Positions 38,471 to 51,200 of a stretch of DNA of 64,000 nucleotides are shown here, piece after piece. The number at the start of each line of letters is the position of its first letter. Position 1 is the stretch's first letter. The stretch is taken from NCBI GenBank assembly GCA_037013685.1, contig CM072884.1, positions 1,488,001 through 1,552,000 of the forward strand, written 5' to 3'. Source of the stretch: Acridotheres tristis (lineage: Eukaryota > Chordata > Aves > Passeriformes > Sturnidae). The translations under genes and the position numbers were made by a program. Below the pieces are notes generated by a model that saw only the letters and a list, made by a program, of their open reading frames with translations, did not search any database and was not told where the DNA came from.

Positions 38471-40717
38471 CTATTTCTCTCACCCCATAACAAATTACAG
38501 GTAAGACCCTGAAACAGGTGTGAGCATCAAAGCCCTAAGATATAAAATACCACAGAGTTGTGAGAGCTGTCCTAATCCAGTGGGACAGTCAGGAAGTGAA
38601 TGCATGAGCTGTTCATGTGTAGGTCTGGCTTTACTGGGAGGACTGGAATCCCTGCACTGGGCATCCCTAAGGCTGGCTGAAGTTTCACACAGCCACTACA
38701 GCTCGTGTGGACACTGGGTAAATCATCCTCCACAGCTCAGAGCCCTTCAGTGGTGCCCACAGACATGCAAAGGCCTCTGCTCAGTATTTAAAGATTATCA
38801 GATGGGCATGGAGAAAGGATTTGGGGCACTGGAATGCATCTCCTTGATGTGCTAAGCTCCGTGGTATGCCAGCTGTGAAGGACTTGTTTAACCAGATCCT
38901 CATTATTTTATTGACTGCAGGGAGGAGAAAAAAAAATTTCCTTAATGCCACCAGGAGTTAATTAGCGGGGTCTAAATCTTGCCTCCAAAAACTTCTGCAT
39001 GGCTCCCATCTCCAGCTCTGCACCTCACCCAGCCTCACCAGGAATTCCTACTTTATTTCTGGAAATATTCCCTGCTTCATATGGGCTGCAGTGAAAGTAA
39101 ACAACAGCTGAGTGAGAAGATGTGATGGAGCACCCAGAACCCAAATGTCCCAGGGCACCTCCTTTAGTGATAGACAATGAGGGATTTAAATACCTAAGTA
39201 TTGTTTGCTCATTATTTCAACCTCCTGTAGGGAAGAGTTCAATGGCTGCAGCATCCCCCACTCCATGACTGCTGTACAAGGAAAAGGAACACTCTCCATT
39301 TCCATCACAGATTATTTCTTTTCTGCAACAACTTCCCTATCTTGACAGGTGCAGGTGGATGTCTGTCAGTCATGCTGTGTGTGCCTCAGGGTCCCAGAGA
39401 TAACCTTTTGAGATTGGGCTGAAACTTTTTGCAACCAGCTTTAATCTCAGAAGAGTTGTACCTTGCTCACAAAACGGTGAAGACTTCCTTAGTTCCCTGC
39501 ATTTTTCTGTTCTCCTTGTCCTGCTACCCTCTCCTATTGGAACAGTTGACTGAATTGATTTTTCTAAATGTGTTCCTCAGGATTTTCACACAGCTTTGCA
39601 GCCCCTGGACATTTGAACATTTTGGTCATCCTTATTATCTCATCCATTTCCTGGGTGGGTGGGGAAAAGTCCTCCTGAAGGTGCACAGGGGGAACTGCAG
39701 AAGCTGAGGAGCAGCTTCCAGGTTTTATATCTGCAGGTTTATAACGAAATATTAATTAAGTGACTGGACTAAAAAGCAAAAGAAGGGAAATGCTCTTTGG
39801 TGTGCCCCAGCCAAGCTGAGAACACTGAAATCACAGCATATGTTTTCTTTCTTCTTAAAGACTGCAGATTATTACAGGCAGGCTTTATTGTGGTCTATAA
39901 TTTTGGTTTTCTACCTCTGACTATGCCAAAGAGTATTTTTTGTTTTGTTCAGGCAGCAATCAAGAATGGTATGTTATCAAGCCACAGCGCTGTGACCTTT
40001 GGATTTAAAGAGAATATTCCAGCTACTTGGAGCCAACACATATATTAAATTCTAAAGTTGGAGGAAGGGTGAAAAACAGAGGACAGGTTTTTTAAGATGT
40101 CTTACAGTCCTGGAGCTCAGTTCTTCATTTCTCTTCAAGATTTATCGATTTTGGTGCATGACTACAGATTTTACAAGGATGTTACACAAAGGGCATTCCA
40201 TTTATTTTGGTCAGCAGCCAGACAGTTAAATTTCTAAACAGCTGTCTGGGACTAGATGAACACATGGACTCAAGATGTCTTAAAATAAAATGAAATAATC
40301 ACTTGAACGCTATTTCTTCCAGTATAGGTGTGGTATAAATAAACAATTAAAATACTCTTCATTTTTGTGTACATGGTGAAGAAATAGAAAGTTTCTGAAA
40401 GAGAATATTAAGTCCTACCTTCAGGACAATTAAGTTACTAACTAATTTCCTTCCTGGGAGAACACTTAACAAAGGTGAGAACTTTCATACAAAATACTTA
40501 ATCAGTTTTTCCATAATAAACAACAACAAGAAAACCTCAACACTGTAAAACAAATCTTTGATCCTTACATGTATTGTAACCTTCCTGCTTTTTTCAACCT
40601 CTTTTTTTATTGCAATAATAAATTGTCATGTGTATTTCTTTGTCTGTCAAAATACAGTGCATTAATTTAACAGCATCAAGTGGTTACCTCATTAATTGAG
40701 GTATATGGAACTCTGGT

Positions 40718-40734
40718 TTTTGTTGTTGTTGTTG
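40718..40734. repeat. (TTG)n short array
   Basis: About five TTG/GTT units after a T-run. Confidence 0.9.
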
Positions 40735-41062
40735 ACTTCCTTGGAAGTAATATACTTGGGAAGTATTATTTGCATCACTATGTAGCCTCTCCTTATTCAT
40801 ATCCTGACAGCATTCAAGGTGAATGAAGCTCAGAAAATTATCATGCTATCAGAAAACAATGAGAAATTGAAAAAGCACAGGGATCACACTGCATGCTTTT
40901 CACACTGAATAAATACCTGGTGCACAGTAAGGGCAGCCTGGAACGGGCTCTGACCCAGGCTGAGAGAGTTTCTGATGGAGGTTTTTGGTGCCAGGATGGA
41001 TGTATGCAGTTGGTACCTCTCCAACTTCTGCCATTCTCTGTTGTGCCAGCAGCACAATAATT

Positions 41063-41091
41063 CTTTTGTTTTGTTTTTTTGTTTTGTTTTG
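41063..41091. repeat. (TTTTG)n pentanucleotide array
   Basis: TTTTG repeated with one expanded T7 unit in the middle. It is typical vertebrate simple sequence. Confidence 0.92.
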
Positions 41092-42039
41092 AGCAGGAGG
41101 CAAGGAGGGGGTAGATTGGACTTTATTTCAGTCAGATTAGTCTCCCATTCCATCTCCCTGTGCACAAGTATTGCCACAGAATAATCTAAGGGATAATGCA
41201 GGAAGGAATACGTGGCTAAAAAAGAGGGAGATTGCTTCCACAGAACTCCAAGAACCACAAAACCAATCAGGTCAGTACAAGCTTTACAAGATCCAGAACC
41301 AACACTTCTAATTTGGACTAGAAAAGGAGCAGTGTTACAATTAAAACCCAACAAACCCCAAACTTCAAACTAAATCTAATCTGAGCATGGCTGAGTGCAC
41401 ATCTCTGTGGATCTTGACAGCCACCAACTCTATTACAATCAGATGCTTCTGAGGAATAAATCAAAGCTTTTTTCTTTATGACAGCAGAGCCAAAATGCCT
41501 CTGCTTCTTGCTGCAGAGAGTACAGGGAGAGGCACCTCCCAAAGGCTGGTTTTAAGGACCCAAGGCTTGTAGCTGCTTATTAAAAGGTCCACATTGAATG
41601 AGTTACATTCCATAGCTGCTCCCAGGACTCACCAGGCTTTAAGACTGGTTCTAAATTACATATGAGGTTCAAACCACACCAGACTACAAATTCACAATGA
41701 GAACAAAATGGCCTGAGGAACATCTGTCATCCCTTTCCACACAAGACCAGTTCAGTGATGTGAACACTGCTCAAGACTGAGGGGCACGGGCCTGCCATGA
41801 GAGACAAGAAGATAACCCAGTCAAGGTTATACAGATTTGTACAAGTATAGTGAAGTTTAGGCACTTTTCTGATCCTTTCTGGCTTAAATATGTTTTTGAA
41901 GTATTCCTGTGTGGGTTGCAAAACCTGTTGTGTATTCCTGTGCTGGCTGTTGGGATGAGGCACTGAAGAAAAGTTTCCCTTAGTGCCAATTGTGGAAGGG
42001 GTTTGGGGAAATGTGATTATTAATTTATAGGGTCTCTCT

Positions 42040-42370
42040 GTAGATTCCCTCCTAATGAGATCAGATGTTCAGATGTGAGGTGAGCTCTATTTTTATCTGA
42101 TCTGAATTTATGACTGAGATCGGTGCATGTGAAACTTAAATGCTGGGAAATTAAAATGCAGCTGCCTGTATTGTAATCACAGAACTGTACAGAGAAATGT
42201 TTTCATTAATTCCTGATCTGCCTGTTTTGACAGCAGCTTAGTTGTCTGATAACGGCGAGGAGACAAATTAAATCCTGCTGCAGGCAGTACACAGACCACA
42301 TTACTCAAAAAGAGAAATTAAAAACTGTTGAACATCTGTTATTGCTGTGAATTTAATCTGTAGAACAACT
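42040..42370. promoter_or_regulatory. Candidate conserved non-coding block
   Basis: A repeat-free 330-bp block containing a CAGCTG E-box (42159-42164), several TTAAT/ATTAA words and an isolated CpG pair in 'gataacggcgagg' near 42250, in an otherwise CpG-poor area. It has no open frame of note. The call is an impression of texture and would need cross-species alignment. Confidence 0.17.
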
Positions 42371-42943
42371 TCACTATTTTACTTCGCATATTTAACTTTA
42401 TAATGAGGAAAAAGAGAGCGTCTTTGTGGTTAGAACATTGTTTTCTAGGGTAAAAAAAAAATTCTGTTATTTATTTTCCTATTTACCCTTGATTCCAGAG
42501 TGATTTTCTACAAATAAAATTGTCTGTTTGTACCTTAGCTATGCCATCAGCAAAATGGAAATACTATTGATGGGAATAGTTTGGGAATATTACTGCTCCC
42601 TTCTTGAGGTGCTGAGAATATTCATTAGTTTCAAATATGTCCCATTGGGCAATGGAAGAAACTCCTTCCCATTATAGAAAATACTTAGACCCATTTTGTA
42701 ACTGAGAATTATGGTGAATTGAGTCCACCCAAGGGTACCGATCACAATATGAAACTATTAAGAAAAAAAGAGTTTCCAGAGATGTAAAGGAAAACAAATA
42801 AGGCATAAATATGAGAGAGAATACAAAAAAGAAAAATTTGAAATTTTAATTGTGTGCAGTTGTAACACGAAGGGAAGGCCTCAGTCTTGATGGAGGGTAC
42901 AAATCAGATGTGCATCTTCTAACTGAATTTTGTTAGAATTGGC

Positions 42944-42957
42944 TATATATATATATA
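42944..42957. repeat. (TA)7 dinucleotide run
   Basis: Seven perfect TA units flanked by GGC and AAAC. Confidence 0.93.
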
Positions 42958-44400
42958 AACCCAGCTATATTTCAGCTGTTCTACATGGTACAGATATAGT
43001 AAATACCAATAAATGGCAATCTGGATTGCAAGATGAGAAACGCTGATGACTTGCAGAAGTAAAGATCACGACTTAATAGGAATTACAGGAAGTAGGTTTA
43101 AATAATAATCTGCCCAGTAAAAAGTGCAGTGATGATACACACAATTTTATATGTCATATAAAGAAAGGAGAGCTGTAAATAATATTGCAAACTAGCAGAT
43201 AGAAGTATTCATGGATAGAACTACTGTCTAGAGGTTTCCTGTGAATTTGCATTAAGAGGTATATCCTGTCTTTCCCAAAATACTGTGGAATATTATCTAG
43301 GAATTCCTAATGACCCTCAGCTGGAGAGCACAGCTGATAACTTTTGGAACAGACCTTGGTGTGTAATGGATGGGCCAAGCACTGTGATGAGTCTCCAGTG
43401 TTGGGAGGTTTTAATGCTGCTTTCAAAAGGAGCAGGATACCTACAATGAGCTCCTTGTGTGCCCTGAATTAACCACCCTCTCCCAGCCTTCCCGATTTGT
43501 CAAGATGGAGACATGAATCAAACTCTGGAGGTGTAATAAAGAGCTGGAAACTCTTTCTTCCTTCCTCCCCCCGCCCCCAAGCTCCCCTTTCTTTTCTGAG
43601 CTCCTCACAACTTCAGTTCAGGAAGTTCTGTATGAGCAGAGAGTGTGACAGTAAATGATGATATGTCACAAAGTGCTCCTTTATTCTCCACCTCAGCCAC
43701 CTGCAAGCAGACCTAAATGACATCCTCTGCCCCAGGAACACCCAGGTACCTCCTGTTCCTGCCTGGGCACTGAAGGAAGTGAAAGAAAATGGAATTCAAT
43801 ACTTCCTGAACAGTGACCAGATTCAAGTATTTATGCTGTACCTACGAGCACATTTAGCATCTGAACTGCATCATAATTTCCACCCTATCTCCCTAAATCT
43901 CTCTGCTCTCTGTGGAGGTGTTTTGCCACAGTGATCATCCCTTTTCAATAGCTGCACTCACTATTTTCCTTTTTATGAGATTTTAATGAGTCTGGCAATT
44001 ATTTGTCCATTCACAAGAGTGAGAGCTGATCTGGAGCAAAATAGGAGGGAAAAGACCAACCACTTCAGCAAGATTTAAAAGCTTTTTCAGCTTCATGCCT
44101 GATATGTTAGCTGATAAATTACCAAAACCTGATACAGCAAGAGGGCAGAGGTGTAGAAAAGCACTATTTGTGCAACATGCTGCCTTTGTGACAACGTTAC
44201 CATCTCCTAGGATCTGGAACAGTTATTCTCACACAAGTTGCCCTTCTAGCAAATGATGAAGAGGCCAAGCATAGCCCCTTTTGCTATCAACTGCAAAAAT
44301 GACTGTACACCTTAAAAAAAAAGTTCATGCAGTTAAATAATTTTTATATTTAATTTCTCACTTTGATTCTTTAGCAATTATAAACTACAACCCTCCAGGG

Positions 44401-44438
44401 ACTGACTTCTACCCTTAACACTGTCTTCTACCCTTAAT
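44401..44438. repeat. Two-unit 19-bp tandem duplication
   Basis: ACTGACTTCTACCCTTAAC (44401-44419) is followed directly by ACTGTCTTCTACCCTTAAT (44420-44438), matching at 17 of 19 positions. It is probably a small replication-slippage duplication in unique sequence, about 230 bp from the inverted repeat that starts at 44670. Confidence 0.92.
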
Positions 44439-44669
44439 TATGTTACACTTATTTTCACAACAAAACTTTGTGTCTTCTTCACTGGTGTTTGTGTCCAGGA
44501 ATGTTTTCAGCTGACCTCTACCTATGGCTGAAGCTTTAGAACTATTTAACTAGGAAATAAACCTTTTCCCTTACTTCTTAAAAGTAGTGTTTTTCTAAAA
44601 TGAAAATACTATTTTTTCTTCATTCTCAAACAGTTTTTCTGCTATTCATCACACTTTTCAGAGTAAATA

Positions 44670-44897
44670 TTCATGGACTCATTGAAGGGTTTGGGTTTGA
44701 AGTGGCTTTAAAATTATTCAGTGCCACTTCCTGCCATGGGCAGGGACACCTCCCACTGTCCCAGGGCACTCCAAGCCCTGTCCAGCCTTGGACACTTCAG
44801 GGATCCAGGGGCAGTCACAGCTTCTCTGGGCACCCTGTGCCAGGGCCTGCCCACCCTCACAGAGAACAATTCTTTCCAATATCCCATCTAAATCTAC
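44670..44897 (-). mobile_element. CR1 LINE 3' end, minus strand (inverted-repeat copy A, tail part)
   Basis: The reversed CR1 starts with a diverged tail 'tcatggactcattgaagggt' (44671). It continues with 'cctgccatgggcagggacac', 'ctcccactgtcccagggcac', 'cagccttggacacttcaggg', 'cacagcttctctgggcaccc', 'tgtgccagggcctgcccacc' and 'atcccatctaaatctac' (to 44897). It is contiguous on its 5' side with the non-CR1 head at 44898-45035, and both parts recur in inverted orientation near 59.8 kb. Confidence 0.92.
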
Positions 44898-45035
44898 TCA
44901 ATTTAAATTTAAATATTATAAAAACTTCTCTGACCATCCATTGAAGAAGTGAAAATGGGTCAAGAAATATCTGCTGATACTGTGAGCTAAATTTCAAAAA
45001 TCAGAGTCAGTGAACCCTTTCCATAGAAATTTTTG
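44898..45035 (-). repeat. Unclassified 138-bp head of inverted repeat, copy A
   Basis: This segment sits immediately 5' of the minus-strand CR1 end. Its reverse complement matches 59692-59830 with about 8 differences and no gaps by eye. Landmarks shared by both copies in CR1 orientation are 'gggttcactgactctgat', 'agctcacagtatcagcagat', 'atttcttgacccattttcac' and 'caatggatggtcagagaag'. I do not recognise it as CR1, a tRNA-derived SINE head, 5S or 7SL. There is no clear B-box. Similarity stops at about 45035. Confidence 0.85.
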
Positions 45036-45774
45036 GTAAAAACATCTAATAGAAAATTTAAGAAATTGGTGATGACAATAAATTTCACCACATGGAAACC
45101 AAAGAGAAAACAATAAAATTTCTATATAAATTCTTTCTGATGTAAACTCCAGGCATATATTACCATCCAGTGGTTGCCACCTCAAAGCTATAGAACCAGA
45201 TTTGCATAAATAAAATTTCTTTAGAGATCTAGGAAACTGCTTCTTGCCTTCCTAAAAGGAAGCATTTCACTCTCATCTTCCTTTTTGGAGGCATTTTCTG
45301 TGTGTTTGTCCAAGTTCTTTGTAGTTCTGATTAACTAGAGTCACCTATTTCATGTCACAGCACATAATAAGATATTCCTCCCTCTCACTTTCTGCACACC
45401 CTCCTCTGAATCTAATCAGTTTTAACATAATTAACTCCCAAAGAGATTTAGAACAGCAGCAAGTTATATAAAGGAGCAGTTGATTGTTAAAGATGACAGA
45501 CAAGCCCTGATGCATGCATTTCCAAGCAGTAATTCTATATAAAAACCTGGTTAATTGGTTAATTACAATAAGAGAGGGGTGTATCATCCATAGCTACCCA
45601 TCACTCAAAGAAGTTTCAGCTGTGGCATCAACTTCCATTTACAACGAACCTTGTTTTCAACCCTGTGCAATAAATTCAGCATTGCAAATGAAACAGAAAA
45701 AGAGCATTTGGGCACTTCCAAAATATAAATAAATTATCCCAACTGCATGTTCAAAGAATGGCACAGCCTCAGAG

Positions 45775-45790
45775 AAAAAAAAAAAAAAAA
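45775..45790. repeat. A16 homopolymer
   Basis: Sixteen consecutive A with no retroposon body recognised to the left. Confidence 0.94.
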
Positions 45791-47158
45791 TTCCCCTTTT
45801 CTGGAATCCTGCAGAATCCATCTTTACCAAGCCCTCAAATTAAGTGTATACCATCTGAGTGTTTCCAACTTGAACCCAGTTAACTGCAGTTCACCTCTTG
45901 GAAAATAGTTGCTCTTTTGCCTCAGATGTCTTTGCCATGAATCACAGGTGGATACTCAGAGCCACTATTTGTTTTGAAAGCAGAGAATGTTTCCCTACTG
46001 AGCTCTATGTGAAGCAGTTCAAATATTCTCTAACATGAGCTACATGTAAGTTAATTTTGCCACTGCAGGCCAGACCTAAATTAGGAGGCTCTCAGAGCTG
46101 GAGGAAACCTTGTGTTCTTCAGGACTGGCCAAAGAAATCAGTTTAAACACATCAACATGACTTGCTTGATGTTCCCCACTCTTGTTCTCATTATGTGTTA
46201 CAAAGTGAAAGGCTCATTAATAAAGATTTACATAGTGTGGGCCTGGATGCTTGCACTTACATTTTGTAATTATAAGCTAAATAGGATTCCTACTGAATAC
46301 CTTCAAATAAAAACTAGAGGGGAGAAAAGTCTCTGTAGAGGACTCAGGAATGAGAAACAACATGACTGAAGAAAAATCCCCCCTAGAATCTCCAAGAATT
46401 GGCTGTTTTTTAATCCAGAGGGTAATGAATCCCTTAGAACAATTTTACTAAGAACAAACTTCATTTTGTGTTACTTGAAGTATTAAGATCAAGATAAATT
46501 TCTTCAGGACATGCTGTAACTCCTCCAACAGTTATGGGCTGAACACACTGTGAAATTCACATGGAGAGAGTTTGAAATATTTTTTTTGTATCAAAGGTCA
46601 CATTTTTTGGCCTCTCTGGTCTTAATATTTATGTTGTTTTTAAAAAATTGTCTTTAAAAGGCCAGAAGTGTCCAAAGTAAAATTTTGGAGGTAATTTTAT
46701 GAAAATTCCTTTGTTCTGCTTTCTGCAGAATATGATTTCTTAGAAAGTCCTTATAACCAAAAGGAAATTGGGAAATGTTCTACAGCCCAGTCTATAATTT
46801 AGAAAGATTATTTGATTATTAAGAAACCAGGAGCCTCCACAACTGAACTGCTGGGGGGCATTTGGATCACTTATAGTCATTGCTTATTAATCAGTGAAAA
46901 GGTTGGAGTTTTGTGGTGGTGTTTTTCTTGTTGGTTTTTGAAATTATTTTTTTAAGTCTTATGAAGGACAAGAAGTCTAAAATGTGCAACTGCCCTGATC
47001 TTTCATAAAGTTTATTTGCATTTAAATCCCTTGCTTTTGCACTCCTGCCTATATGTAGCCAAGCTTATTTACCTTCTTATCTACATGTTTTTCAGGAAAT
47101 TATCATGAAGAAATCTAAGAGGAGCAAAAGTTCTGGGCCATTTGGATTCTGTTCCCAG

Positions 47159-47171
47159 AAAAAAAAAAAAA
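47159..47171. repeat. A13 homopolymer
   Basis: Thirteen consecutive A in unique sequence. Confidence 0.93.
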
Positions 47172-47635
47172 GTAGCAATGTGTTGCCCATTTCCCAGTAG
47201 CTTTTGCCTTGCAAGATGTTTGTATCTCTGTCACAGTATTTGTTTTTTTCCTCTGTCTTTCCAGAAATAAAAACAAATACACCTGGTATGGAAAAACTTG
47301 TGTATAAATACAGGAAAAAGGGATACCCCTTGGCAGTTCATGAGGAAGGTCAGACTGAGGCTAAATAAACATGATACTTTTCTCTCCCAGTCAAATAATG
47401 AATTCCTAAGTGTTTCATGCCTTAATCAAATTAAGGAATGAATTCTGTATTAGTCCCTGAACACCCTAATTCCAGAAAGTCTCATTTCTCCTGGGGTTCT
47501 CACCAGTTCATCCAACTCATACACCACAAATCAAACCACCCTTCTTGGAAGTTCTTTTCAGTGTTTTTACTCATGGCATTTAGGTTTCAAATCTGACTGT
47601 TCCCTCAATTACCAAACCAATGTGAATCACAGTTT

Positions 47636-47648
47636 AAAAAAAAAAAAA
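47636..47648. repeat. A13 homopolymer
   Basis: Thirteen A followed by TAAAAAG, in unique sequence. Confidence 0.93.
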
Positions 47649-48160
47649 TAAAAAGTAATCTTCCCATCCTCTTGGTTGAAGAAGGGAGGAAGAAACTTCT
47701 TATATGTGAGCTTTATCTTGACCCAGGGGTTTCTGGTTTTTGGCATTCCTGTTGTGTCCACCTTTCCACTGAGGGACAGGAAATGAGGGAGAGAGCAGCT
47801 GCCTCCTCAAACGTACTGACTCTGACCAAAATCTCCCTCTTGGGGAATTCAGTTCCCTTAAACCAGGCTGATTCAGGAGCAAATTTTGCACTGAGTCAAA
47901 CTTTTCTCTTCCAATTGGCTGCAAAGTCACAGCTGTGCTGCTGTTTCAGGTGTGTCCTGCAGGGCAGGCCACCTCTTGTGATCCACACTCCTTGCACTTT
48001 CCCTATTCCTTATTTATTTAGTGTGCTCAGGGAAACAATGGAGTTCCAGCTCTGACAAGGCACAGCTTTAATTATGAGTTTAGTCATATTCTCAGAACTA
48101 CCCTGCACAAATTTTGGCCCGTATCTTTAGCCACATTTATCCAAATTTTTTTTTAATTTT

Positions 48161-48220
48161 AGAATCATAAAATCATTAAGGTTGGAAAAGACCTCTAAGA
48201 TCATTGAGTTCAACCTGTTT
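48161..48220 (-). mobile_element. CR1 LINE 3' terminus, minus strand, about 60 bp
   Basis: It starts at the tail 'agaatcataaaatcattaag' (48161), followed by 'gttggaaaagacctctaaga' and 'tcattgagttcaacctgtt'. This variant ('ggttggaaaagacctctaag', 'atcat') belongs to a different CR1 subfamily from the 'gaagggacct' copies in this window. It is strongly 5'-truncated, and T-rich sequence lies just to its left. Confidence 0.88.
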
Positions 48221-51200
48221 TGAGAAACAGAGGACGATAATTAAACAATAAAGTTACACTAAATGGCATCCCTGAAATTATTAATTGTCTTTGGATTCTT
48301 CCACCCACACCCACTGAATTTATCATGTTCTTTTAAGTACAGGGAATGCTGCATAAAGTGGTTTTATTTATTTTTTACTGGATATTCGAAATCCACGTGT
48401 GCATGTATAAAGGATATAAATAGTAGTAGTACAAGGAAAATCATATATAAGAAGGGGGAAAACATATTTTAAGAAGATGTTTTTTGTTAAAAATTTGCTC
48501 ACTTTCCTCCTTTGATTGTGTTACATACACAGACATCCTGCCTCCCACTTTTTGGTTAGATTCATTCTAAACCTCGAGGTCCTGAGAGCCTGAAAACTGG
48601 AAAACCAAATGATTTACTGACATGATTTTTGTGTTCTTAGGTCAGTTCATCGTGTTCCTGGCTTTTCTCTGGCATTTCTGCGTAGATGTGCAGAGTTCAA
48701 ATCTGTGACAAGCCCCATTTAATAACTTGCATCTGTCTGCCTTTGCTAGCCTAGAAAATGATTGCTCCAGTTTGGCTAATGACCTCGCTGCTCCAAAGCA
48801 CTCAAAACATCCTTAGTGTTTTGTTTATCACAATAAAGAGCAGCAGCACACTAAGCACGGTGTGTTGTTTTGAATTCTGGAGCCCACATTTCTGTCATGA
48901 TCTGTGTGAGGGCTGGCAGCTTGCAAGAAGTTGCTTAGAAAACTGTAAATCTCATGTTGGAGTCCAGCTAAATTAACCCTCACCTGTCATTAATGATTAG
49001 CTCCAGAAGCAGATTAAACTCTTGAAATGAGCAACATGGGGAAAAGACATTTGGAGATAGCAGGGGAAGATAGGAAGCATTGCTATCACATGCTTAATCA
49101 TGGAGGATTTGGGAGAAAATAAGGCAAGGAGATCACAGGCTGCACAATTGCAGGAACCAGAAATGCAAAAGGATTTTTCCCAGTGATTAGAACAAATGAG
49201 ACTCATCCATCACTGCATTTCCCCCCGAATTTAAGGCCTTACACGTGCAGAGCTTAAATTACTTGGGAGTATCTTAGCTTCATTGTCCTACCTAAGACAG
49301 AAAATTATGTTTTCCTGACTTGTTAATAGCTGTGACTTTGCTGTCTGTCTTGCTGGTCCGATAGAAAAAGTCCTGTGATCCCTGCAAAGCTTTCAGAGGA
49401 GCCACTACCTGAAAATGTAGTTGCTCCTCCTTCAGTTCAGTTCATCTGACTGCACTCTCAGGCTCTTGGGAGCATGTTTGTTTTATTTCTCTGCTTTGCC
49501 TCCTAAATCAGGAGCCTGGAAGCAGACACTGTTTTCCTTTTATGACATCTTGTGTTTTCCATGTTTCAGAGACAGGCAAACAGCTCAGGGCTGGAGAGTG
49601 CTGACACACAGCAATTGCTCAACAGGGACACTTTTGATGTGGAGGGAATTGGCTTTTTAAGGCAGTGGGAGAAAGACAGTGCAAATACCACTCGTGCTCG
49701 GTGGGATTTCTGGTGGTTGGACACCTCTTGGCCTCTGCTGACACCATCAAAGCTGCTGAGAGCTGCAGTCCCCTCCCAGAGAAACACAGACAGCTCCTGC
49801 CTCCCCTCACAGCATCTCCCGAGCTGGGGCTGAGCTCAGGACAAGCTCCTTAAGGAAATGCTGGGCCGCCTCCTTTTGCACATCAAACAACCTTTGGGAC
49901 TCTGGAGGGGCCTTTTATTTTGTGGGCAGATGCTGAGATTCCTGGAGAATTAAAGCAAAGAACATAAACCTTCTATTCCCACCTAAATGAGCAAGGCTAC
50001 CATGTGAAAATTCTCAAGAGTAAACACTTCTCAAATATTCCTGGGTTTCATGAGCTTTGTCAGTCCAAACTGCTTTGGCTTCAACCATCACAAGCAGGCC
50101 CTGTTCTGTAGTTACCATTGGTAAAAAAATTGTAGCCACAGAGAAGACACAAAAATCATGTTGGGAAAGTAGAAATTTAAAATTCTAATGACTGTTGAGG
50201 AAGAAAAGGCAAACCCTCACATGCAGTAATCAAACAGAGGTCAGAGTTTAATAATGCAGGATGCCTTTGCAGATAGCGTCAGACACAGGCTTTCAAAAGT
50301 ACATTAATTTGATTTTCCCTGTCTGACAGAGCACTCCTGCCTTTCTCTCCCTACCAGCTGAGGGAATCAAAATGAGGGAAACTTAAAATCTGCTGTAAGC
50401 TGAAACACATCAACTGAAACAGTTGCAAACATGGTCTCACATCTTTTGCAGACATAGTTTTAAATGATAATTTGTTCTGCCAGCCCCATTTATGAAAGGG
50501 ATAGGATAAAGCAGGTAGGGGAGTGTGATTTAATGCATTATCCTTGCAGCATACTTTGGGAGATGAAAAAAATCCAGAATCTTTCTGAATAATACTGCTC
50601 CAAAGATCAGAATGGAAATGAGTTCACATATGTATAAGTCAGATACAAATCAATTATAAATGCAGGTCAAATAGATTTACATCATGGAAGGCTTATTACT
50701 GATGTAAGCTTGTCTTGAAACATCTCTTCTACTATAGTTTAAAAAAAACCTCTATCTCTTCTTTTTCTAATTGTGAGACCAGTAGGATTCCTTGATGTTT
50801 AACTTGTCCCCCTGAGTGTTCACACCAGGCTGTTGACACAAACTCTTAAAATATTTGGAGTGGATCGTAAAAATAGGAATTGAAATTGTTCTTGGTAGGC
50901 CTCAGCTTCCTCCTGCACACTTCCATTGCTCCTCTGGCTTTGGCAGACCTGGGAGCTGTTATCTGCAGTGGGGGATGATCTGTGTTTAGAAGGACATCCA
51001 TTGTTTGCATGCAGGGTGAGGCCAGTCTGCCAAAGTGCTCATTAAATGGGAAATGAATCCTTCACCTGCCAGGCCAAGGTAAAGGAATGGTGTTGGATTG
51101 TCCGTAGCTTTCATTTTAAGTTGGTTTTCAGTTGCATACCTCGGAAATGCACATTTTCCTTCTATGATGTGCGAGATATGGCTGTCAAACTGTGTGTCCT

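Larger units (their letters stand above)
38471..42039. other. Unique non-coding stretch
   Basis: No gene recognised. It holds a (TTG)n run at 40718-40734 and a (TTTTG)n run at 41063-41091. A minus-strand open frame of 156 codons (40884-41354) crosses the second repeat, which translates as a Lys/Asn/Gln-rich patch, and looks spurious. Confidence 0.55.
42371..44669. other. Unique non-coding stretch
   Basis: No gene recognised. A (TA)7 run lies at 42944-42957 and a 19-bp tandem duplication at 44401-44438. A C-rich run lies near 43565-43580. Confidence 0.55.
45036..48160. other. Unique non-coding stretch
   Basis: AT-rich sequence with no gene, RNA gene or transposon recognised. A-runs at 45775-45790 (A16), 47159-47171 (A13) and 47636-47648 (A13) are the only simple repeats of note. 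A 127-codon plus-strand frame at 47672-48055 has no domain. Confidence 0.55.

Noticed and set aside
40884..41354. 156-codon minus-strand frame
   Set aside because: It crosses a (TTTTG)n array that appears as a Lys/Asn/Gln patch. No domain and no conserved motif.
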